Under the pieces are notes generated by a model. It saw only the letters and a list, made by a program, of their open reading frames with translations, had not been told where the DNA came from and did not search any database. From contig NZ_CP031115.1 of assembly GCF_003568865.1 (NCBI RefSeq), positions 620,001 to 684,000 on the forward strand: DNA of 64,000 nt, written 5' to 3'. Both the position numbers and the translations under genes were made by a program. The number at the start of each line of letters is the position of its first letter. Positions within the stretch are counted from its first letter, which is position 1. The stretch is from Rubrobacter indicoceani. GTDB lineage: Bacteria > Actinomycetota > Rubrobacteria > Rubrobacterales > Rubrobacteraceae. Of the stretch, positions 59,268-64,000 are shown piece after piece.

Positions 59268-60272
59268 TCAGGCGTTCTTTACTTCGCGGGTGCTCGGCGT
59301 GACGCCGAAGTTGTCCCGGTAGAGTTCTGCGATGCGGGCGAGTTCATCCCCGGTCAGGTCGGGGGTGTCCGGGGCTGCGGCGAACTCGTCGAGCTGCTCG
59401 GAGTCGTAGATGTTCGGCAGGGTCGAGGCGATCTCCGGCGAGGCGAGGCAGAACTTGAGCGCGGCCTGCCCGAGCGTCCGTTCGCCCGAGTCCGTCAGGA
59501 AACAAAGGTTCTCGACCTTGCGGACGCCGTCTACGAGCCACTCCTTCGGGCGGTGGCGGCGGTGGTCGTTCTCGGCGAAGACGGTGTCCTCGGTGTACTT
59601 GCCTTCGAGCATACCGCTTGAATGTGGGACGCGGACTATCAGGGAGGTGTCCGTGCGACCGGCGGCTTCTATCAGGTCCCGTCCGGGGTCCTGCTCAAGG
59701 ATGTTGTGGATCATCTGCAGCCCCGCGAGGTTCGGACGGGTCTCCATCGCCCGGATCCCCTCGTCCTTCCAGCCGATCTTCGGCCCGAGAGCGACGCCGT
59801 AGGAGCGAATTTTCCCTTCCCCGACAAACACGTCCATCAGCTCGAAGAGCGCGTCGTCGTCCACGGCGTCCATCTTGACGTTGTGGAGCTGGAGGAAGTC
59901 TATGTAATCGGTGTCGAGGCGTTTCAGGCTCTCGCCGATGGCGTAGCGCAGGAAGTCCTCGGACCATTCCTGCGGGCGCTCCTGCTGGCCGCGGCGCTCG
60001 GTGAAGTTGTAGAAGTCGTAGCCGACTTTGGTCGAGATCACGACCTCGTCGCGCATCTCTCCGAAGGCGTCCGCAAGGATGGTCTCCCCTTTGCCGGAAC
60101 CGTAGGTATCCGCGGTGTCAAAGTAGTTTATGCCCTTCTCGAAGGCTTCGCGAAGCAGCCGGACGGACTTTGCGTCGTCCACCTCGCCCCACCAGCCGGT
60201 CGAGATGGTCCACACCCCGAAGCCGACCTCCGATACGGCGATGTCGGTTCCTGCAAGGTTGCGGTATCTCAT
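59268..60272 (-). CDS. aldo/keto reductase
   Basis: 334 residues, TIM barrel. Asp and Tyr in NYFDTADTYGSGKGE, Lys in ISTKVGYDFYN and His-like site in FLQLHNVKMD. Closest in pattern to the YghZ/AKR11-14-type group. The ATG at 60272 has GGGAGG six bases before it. The frame runs on to 60320, where a second, leaderless-type start is possible because TACACT lies just upstream. Precedes hemQ in an operon. Substrate unknown. Confidence 0.87.
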   Translation of the reverse strand: MRYRNLAGTDIAVSEVGFGVWTISTGWWGEVDDAKSVRLLREAFEKGINYFDTADTYGSGKGETILADAFGEMRDEVVISTKVGYDFYNFTERRGQQERPQEWSEDFLRYAIGESLKRLDTDYIDFLQLHNVKMDAVDDDALFELMDVFVGEGKIRSYGVALGPKIGWKDEGIRAMETRPNLAGLQMIHNILEQDPGRDLIEAAGRTDTSLIVRVPHSSGMLEGKYTEDTVFAENDHRRHRPKEWLVDGVRKVENLCFLTDSGERTLGQAALKFCLASPEIASTLPNIYDSEQLDEFAAAPDTPDLTGDELARIAELYRDNFGVTPSTREVKNA

Positions 60273-60460
60273 CGAAGGCCCTCCCGGCTTTTGTGGCATC
60301 CATGCTTCCATTTGACACATAGTGTAATCGTTCTGACCCCAGTGGCTGTGGAAGGTCTCGCCTCGGATCGGGGAGAATCGGGGGCGGCGGTCGGGGGGAG
60401 TTCTGTTGGTCGTAACCCGGGGAAGCCCCGGGCTCGCGGCGGAAGTTATTTAAATCCGGC

Positions 60461-60489
60461 TTGAGCGGAGCCGACAACACTGCTAGGGT
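60461..60489 (+). promoter_or_regulatory. sigma-70-type promoter of the RlpA gene
   Basis: TTGAGC, a 17-base spacer and TAGGGT. Predicts a leader of about 87 bases. Confidence 0.5.
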
Positions 60490-60521
60490 AGAAGGCAACA
60501 ACACAAACGCCTGCATCGTGC

Positions 60522-60541
60522 GCCCCGGCGGTCTCCGGGGC
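60522..60541 (+). promoter_or_regulatory. leader hairpin of the RlpA gene
   Basis: GCCCCGG and CCGGGGC, seven perfect pairs over a six-base loop, 26 bases before the SD. No T tract. Confidence 0.45.
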
Positions 60542-60582
60542 TCTCGTGCGGCCAAAAGATGATTCCGGAGGGGGGATCTACT

Positions 60583-61728
60583 TTGTCAGGAAGTATCGGC
60601 GCGCTTTCGCGCAGTTCAACGAGGTTGCTTTTTTCGATCTTTGCGGTGGCGGGTTTTCTAACCGTGACCGCATTCGTCGCGAACGCCGTGAGCGCTCAAT
60701 CTCAGCAGATGACGGCTACGTGGTACGGACCGGGTTTCGAGGGGGCGACCACATCCAGCGGTGAGGTTTTCGACCCGTACGGCTACACGGCGGCTCACAA
60801 GGAACTCCCGTTCGGGACCAGGCTGCTCGTCACCTACAACGGGGAATCGGTCGTCGTCGTGATCAACGACCGGGGGCCGTTTATCGAGGGTCGGGATCTG
60901 GACCTCTCCCAGGGCGCAGCGGAGGCCATCGGCCTGATTGCCGTCGGGGAAGGCGTCGTGGACGTCGAGTACGTGGATGAGTCGGTCCCGGTCGGACCGT
61001 ACGGTGGAACAGCGGCTCCCGTTGTGGAAGAGGAACCGGTCACGGAGCAGCCCGTAACCGAAACGCCCGCAGCCGAAGAGCCGGTTGGTGCAGAGCCCGC
61101 ACGATCGGCGACGGAAAGCCCCGGTAACGCCGCCGGGGACCAGTATGCAAACCAGACGGATGACGTCGCTTCGGACGATCAGTACAGCAACGTGACAGAA
61201 GAAGTGGCCTCGGACGATCAGTACAGCAACGTGACGGAAGAAGTGGCGTCCGACGATCAGTACGACAACGGCGAAACCCTCAGCACCACGACAGGGACCG
61301 ACGGCGCTTCAGAGGCCGTAGATGTTTCCGTCCCGGCCGCCGGAGCCGTACTGACGCCGCCCGCCGAACTGGCAACGCCGGGTTCGACGGTCGAGAAGCG
61401 GATCGAACTCGCCATCGCCGCGCCGCCCGCCGACTACGCCGGGCCGCTCCCGAGCGCGGAAGCGGCCGTCGAGGCGCCTGCAGCCGAAGAGCCGATAGCC
61501 GAAGAGCCGATAGCCGAAGAGCCGACCGTCGAGGAAGGTGCCTCGGTGGAGTCAGATGGGGAGATAGATGTAGTCTACGGGCCGTCCAGCGCACCGAGCG
61601 TCGAAGCCGGCCTGAGCGCACTCCCTGACACGGGTGGTGTGCCGCTGCTGCCGGTCGCCGGGGCTGTTGCGGCGATGATGGCCGGTGCGTCGCTTGTCGG
61701 GATGCGCGCCGTAATGCGCCGTTCCTGA
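60583..61728 (+). CDS. rlpA: RlpA-like double-psi beta-barrel protein with LPXTG-type anchor
   Basis: 381 residues. Signal sequence (LLFSIFAVAGFLTVTAFV), then an RlpA-like barrel (ATWYGPGFEGATTSSGEVF, LPFGTRLLVTYNGE, VVVINDRGPFIEGRDLDLS), a long Glu/Ala/Pro-rich stretch with three 13-residue repeats (ASDDQYSNVTEEV) and EEPIA repeats, then ALPDTGG followed by a hydrophobic helix and RAVMRRS. That ending is a sortase signal. RlpA proteins act on peptidoglycan. GGAGGGGGG lies seven bases before the TTG at 60583, within the outer ATG frame. Confidence 0.85.
   Translation: MSGSIGALSRSSTRLLFSIFAVAGFLTVTAFVANAVSAQSQQMTATWYGPGFEGATTSSGEVFDPYGYTAAHKELPFGTRLLVTYNGESVVVVINDRGPFIEGRDLDLSQGAAEAIGLIAVGEGVVDVEYVDESVPVGPYGGTAAPVVEEEPVTEQPVTETPAAEEPVGAEPARSATESPGNAAGDQYANQTDDVASDDQYSNVTEEVASDDQYSNVTEEVASDDQYDNGETLSTTTGTDGASEAVDVSVPAAGAVLTPPAELATPGSTVEKRIELAIAAPPADYAGPLPSAEAAVEAPAAEEPIAEEPIAEEPTVEEGASVESDGEIDVVYGPSSAPSVEAGLSALPDTGGVPLLPVAGAVAAMMAGASLVGMRAVMRRS
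61165..61275 (+). repeat. 39-base repeats, about 2.8 copies, in rlpA
   Basis: Units start at 61165, 61204 and 61243, coding for ASDDQYSNVTEEV with the last copy altered to DQYDNGE. A degenerate copy (GDQYANQTDDV) precedes. Confidence 0.9.
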
Positions 61729-61751
61729 GCGACCGCGAAACCTGAACTCGA

Positions 61752-61792
61752 GCCTGTGGACCGGAGCATGTGTTCCGGTCCGCAGGCTTTTT
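61752..61792 (+). terminator. intrinsic terminator after rlpA
   Basis: CCTGTGGACCGGA and TCCGGTCCGCAGG with one wobble pair, extended by a G-C, then CTTTTTCG. Confidence 0.88.
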
Positions 61793-61880
61793 CGTCCGCC
61801 CGAAGTGGCTCCGAGCGTCGGGATTTTTCGTATGATCCCGGCATGACCTTACACAGCACTTTCCGCAGAAGTTCAGCGGC

Positions 61881-62591
61881 GTGATCGCCCGCTACGCCGG
61901 TGGAACTTCCGGTGCGGGTCGAGCCGCTCGCTCGGGTGCGATGGTGGTGGTCGTTGATGCCTACCGGGCGAGCGCGACCATCGCCGTGCTTGTCTCGAAG
62001 GGGGCGAGCGTCATACCGCTCCTCTCCGTCGAAGCGGCCCGCACTTATCCGGCCGATTTCCGGGTCGGAGAACGCGACAGGGCAAAGGTAGCTGGCTTTG
62101 ACTTCGGCAACACCCCGACGGGCATCCTGCGCGAAAAAGACTTCCCGCCCGGCTCGACCTGCGCCATGACCACCACGAACGGAACCCGCATCGTTGAGGC
62201 CGGGGCGGGCAGCCCCGTCATACTCGCAGGGTCTTTCGCCAACGCCGGAACCGTTGCGCAAGACATACTTCTGCGCTTCGAGCGAGGTGAATCATCTGAG
62301 GTTTCGGTCGTGGGATGCGGCTGGCGCGGCAGACGAACCTCCGAAGACGAAGCGGCTTCGGCGGAGAGCCTCTCCCGCTTGAGAGGCTCGGGCATCCCGC
62401 GCCGGGCAGAGAAAGTCGTGGCCGACCACGAAAAAAGGCCCCCGGGCTCGCTCAGAAACAACGACGCCGCCCGACGGTTAAAGAGCCCCGGATACGAAAA
62501 AGACCTCTACTTCTGCCTCGAAAAAGACATCGTCCCCGTGGCTCCGGTTCTGGTAGGGGGAGCCTTCGTGGCATACGATGACCGCCGTTGA
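61881..62591 (+). CDS. 2-phosphosulfolactate phosphatase family (ComB-like)
   Basis: 236 residues. VVVVDAYRASATIAVLVSKGA, GFDFGNTPTG and TTTNGTRIVEA are the ComB-family landmarks. In methanogens ComB makes sulfolactate for coenzyme M; bacterial homologues often lack the other coenzyme M genes, as here, so another phosphate monoester may be the substrate. Metal-dependent, cytosolic. GTG start with no clear SD; other starts were not resolved. Confidence 0.83.
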   Translation: MIARYAGGTSGAGRAARSGAMVVVVDAYRASATIAVLVSKGASVIPLLSVEAARTYPADFRVGERDRAKVAGFDFGNTPTGILREKDFPPGSTCAMTTTNGTRIVEAGAGSPVILAGSFANAGTVAQDILLRFERGESSEVSVVGCGWRGRRTSEDEAASAESLSRLRGSGIPRRAEKVVADHEKRPPGSLRNNDAARRLKSPGYEKDLYFCLEKDIVPVAPVLVGGAFVAYDDRR

Positions 62592-62645
62592 GCGGCGTGT
62601 AATCGGCCCTACGTAGTAAAAGGCCGCGAGCGGGGAAAATTTACC

Positions 62646-62674
62646 TTGACAGTGTATCCGGGGGGAATTACTCT
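62646..62674 (+). promoter_or_regulatory. sigma-70 promoter of the small-protein gene
   Basis: Perfect TTGACA, a 17-base spacer and TACTCT. The clearest promoter in the window; leader about 97 bases. Confidence 0.75.
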
Positions 62675-62777
62675 GGATTCAGATCGAGCGAAGCAAACGT
62701 TACAAGCTCACCTGCAGAGTTACAAGGTAGGGCGGACGCAAGCGGAGCCACTCCGATCACGAAAGGAGGTGGAAGAC

Positions 62778-62978
62778 ATGACCATGACCATCAATCACGA
62801 GAAGGTTCGGGAGTACACTCGCGAAGACGTGGACAAGGCCATTGACGTTATAGAGCGTCACCTTGAGAAGGAAGCCAGGACGCGCAACCTGCTCGATGAG
62901 CAGGCGATCATGCGTCCGAAGGACCTGTGCAAGCAGCAGGGCCTCGACATGGTTTCCGAACTGCGCGGGATGGCCTGA
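62778..62978 (+). CDS. 66-residue protein of unknown function
   Basis: Helical, charged, soluble (TMTINHEKVREYTREDVDKA onward), with one Cys in MRPKDLCKQQGLD. AAAGGAGGT is seven to eight bases before ATG, the strongest Shine-Dalgarno in the window, so the longer frame from 62646 is not used. With a consensus promoter, high expression is likely. No family recognised. Followed by a hairpin and a structured RNA candidate. Confidence 0.7.
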   Translation: MTMTINHEKVREYTREDVDKAIDVIERHLEKEARTRNLLDEQAIMRPKDLCKQQGLDMVSELRGMA

Positions 62979-62984
62979 TCCGAC

Positions 62985-63008
62985 ACCTCTCCGGACAGCG
63001 GAGGGGTC
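62985..63008 (+). terminator. hairpin after the small gene
   Basis: CCTCTCC and GGAGGGG can pair across a seven-base loop; no T tract. May process or protect the small mRNA. Confidence 0.35.
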
Positions 63009-63152
63009 AACGCAGCAGGTAAGCCTGTGAAGGGGGATGCACAGTATTCTGCATCCCGAGGCCGCTAGCCGCTACCGGCAGCGACCCGACAGGCTGTTCA
63101 TCCCCCTTCAGCTAGGCTGCTAGAGGGCCGGGTTTTCCCGGCTCTCTTTTTC
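63009..63152 (+). ncRNA. structured RNA candidate with competing folds and terminator
   Basis: GAAGGGGGATG (63029-63039) is complementary to CATCCCCCTTC (63099-63109), 11 perfect pairs. The same stretch, GGGATGCA (63034-63041), pairs with TGCATCCC (63050-63057) as a local eight-pair hairpin, so the two exclude each other. AGCCTGT (63022-63028) also pairs with ACAGGCT (63089-63095). A terminator closes it. No ORF with coding pattern. Known class not recognised; it may be the 3' part of the small-gene transcript or a separate RNA, or a regulator of what follows. Confidence 0.5.
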
Positions 63153-63154
63153 GT
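63121..63154 (+). terminator. intrinsic terminator of the structured RNA
   Basis: AGAGGGCCGGG, TTTT loop, CCCGGCTCTCT, then TTTTCG. One bulged G in the left arm. Confidence 0.88.
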
Positions 63155-63310
63155 GTGTTTTTCTCACCTTCTACGTTTTTGCGGCCGGGTTCGGGCGAGG
63201 GTATTTCCCGGCTAGCGCGGGTACATCCGCAGTCACCACGTGCCCGAGAACTGCAGGAGACTACAGATCATGGGCCAGAAACCAACCGTGAGACGAGACG
63301 GAGATCAGAG

Positions 63311-63663
63311 ATGGGAGACCTGTGGAGCGAGAAGGACGTGCCTCAGAGAGTGCGGGTCTACTGGAAAACGCTTATAAGCAAAGGTTCGACCGCTGGCGAG
63401 AACCTCACCCCGGGCGTCGGTTGCATCCCCCGGCGAGGCGCTGCGCGAGCACCGGCACAGCCAGGAGGAGATCTACCTGGTGCTGCAAGGACGCGGGTTG
63501 ATCCGGGTCGGAGACGAGGAGTTGAACGTCGGGGCCGGATCAGCGGTCTTTACCGGGCGACGCGCTACATTACTGTGAGAACACAGGTGTGGCGGATCTG
63601 CAGGTGGCCTACGTCTTCCCGGCGGATTTCTTTGATGGGGTCGAGTACGTTTGCGAGAACTGA
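63311..63663 (+). pseudogene. cupin-domain gene broken by two frameshifts
   Basis: Three in-order pieces of one cupin are read in different frames: MGDLWSEKDVPQRVRVYWKT to NLTPGVGCIP, then EHRHSQEEIYLVLQGRGLIRVGDEELNVGAGSAVF, then HYCENTGVADLQVAYVFPADFF to a TGA at 63661. The metal-type His pattern is present. The first break is at the C run 63427-63431, where one base seems missing; the second at about 63552-63556, where two seem missing. Intact it would be about 118 residues. Read errors in C/G runs are an alternative. Confidence 0.7.
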
Positions 63664-63707
63664 ACGCGATGATTTCGCTGAAATCAGGTGGTTCATCGCT
63701 TAAAGAG

Positions 63708-63796
63708 CGGAGGAGGAGGGATTCGAACCCTCGATACCCCGTGAAGGATATAACACCTTAGCAGGGTGCCGCTTTCGGCCGCTCAGCCACTCCTCC
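63708..63796 (-). tRNA. tRNA-Ser(GCU)
   Basis: Acceptor GGAGGAG/CTCCTCC, D-arm TGGCTGAGCGG, anticodon loop CTGCTAA with anticodon GCT, a long variable arm, T-arm GAGGGTTCGAATCCCTC. The 89 bases and long variable arm fit a serine tRNA. The 3' CCA is not encoded. Confidence 0.95.
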
Positions 63797-63847
63797 GAGC
63801 GGGAGTATATCAGGTGGGCGGGGGGCTATAAAAGGGGTCCTGCGGGG

Positions 63848-64000
63848 CTATTTGGCCGCCGGGTCGGCCTCGTTTTCGGACAGGGTTTGGAGCACGGAGG
63901 GTTTGTCGTCGGCGGGCTTTGCGTCGAGGATCTCCTCCCCGGAGAGCTCTTCTTTCAGGCGCACGAGCGTGGCGTTCAGGGTCGCCCCGAAAAGAATGGC
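63848..64000 (-). CDS. YihY/BrkB-type membrane protein, 3' end only
   Basis: Fifty residues before the stop are visible, the 5' part being outside the window. AILFGATLNATLVRLKEEL looks like the last helix and tail of YihY/UPF0761 proteins (LLGAELNA), then a hydrophilic acidic tail (SGEEILDAKPADDKPSVLQ). The identification rests on this one motif. Confidence 0.45.
   Translation of the reverse strand, partial: AILFGATLNATLVRLKEELSGEEILDAKPADDKPSVLQTLSENEADPAAK

Larger units (their letters stand above)
60273..60582. other. intergenic stretch between divergent genes
   Basis: 310 bases with the aldo/keto reductase promoter region (-) and the RlpA promoter and leader (+). No coding ORF was seen apart from the short N-terminal extension of the reductase. 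Confidence 0.5.

Noticed and set aside
61881-62591. Coenzyme M biosynthesis on the basis of the ComB-like gene
   Set aside because: No comA, comC, comD or comE homologue is in the window, and ComB-like proteins are common in bacteria without coenzyme M.

Overview
The window is 64 kb of dense, GC-rich bacterial chromosome with few gaps and many GTG/TTG starts. Gene content suggests an actinobacterium, most like Rubrobacter. The pointers are a HemQ-type coproheme decarboxylase, the CysM/Mec/CysO/MoeZ cysteine route, ergothioneine genes, PASTA-less Ser/Thr kinases with external domains, a sortase-type RlpA, and several transcripts that look leaderless. The genus is an inference from content, not from a marker gene. 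No prophage, insertion sequence, CRISPR array or plasmid function was seen.

Layout. 1-10 kb: DUF202 membrane proteins, xylulokinase, an aldo/keto reductase, pyruvate carboxylase, PEP carboxykinase, a cupin, a flavin reductase-like protein and a NERD-domain membrane protein. Carboxylase and carboxykinase together control the pyruvate-oxaloacetate-PEP node. 10-21 kb: ferredoxin/thioredoxin reductase-like flavoprotein, a heterodimeric ABC exporter, OsmC, a Pmp3 peptide, the ergothioneine genes egtB-egtC-egtD, two DUF1622 membrane proteins and a quinone oxidoreductase, a set weighted to redox stress. 21-30 kb: a phasin-like protein, methylmalonate-semialdehyde dehydrogenase, a TSUP exporter, an inositol-phosphatase-family enzyme, a secreted NlpC/P60 hydrolase, SppA, a ParB-like/DUF4032-type protein, and a secreted RTX-repeat protein.

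30-41 kb: phosphoesterase, Nudix hydrolase, a four-gene YnjBCD-like ABC importer, a mercuric reductase/lipoamide dehydrogenase-like flavoprotein, a DUF457-type membrane protein, a TIGR01777 epimerase, a deaminase, and hisC-tyrA. 41-48 kb: two membrane Ser/Thr kinases, HtrA protease, a cold-shock protein, rpiA and a PAP2 phosphatase. 48-55 kb: M42 peptidase, EamA exporter, HIT protein, M23 and M19 peptidases and an MFS permease. 55-58 kb: the cysM-mec-cysO-moeZ cysteine cluster. 58-64 kb: hemQ, an aldo/keto reductase, an LPXTG-type RlpA, a ComB-family phosphatase, a 66-residue unknown protein, a structured RNA candidate, a frameshifted cupin gene, tRNA-Ser(GCU) and the end of a YihY/BrkB-type gene.

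The most unusual points are these. The CysO sulfur carrier is encoded with an extra cysteine after its Gly-Gly tail, next to the Mec protease that could remove it. tyrA appears to start at a CTG that overlaps the hisC stop, and htrA and the PAP2 gene show similar near-cognate starts. Several genes have a -10 box 6-8 bases before the start codon, including a 35-codon upstream ORF whose stop overlaps a kinase start. A terminator-ended RNA near 63.0-63.15 kb can fold in two competing ways.
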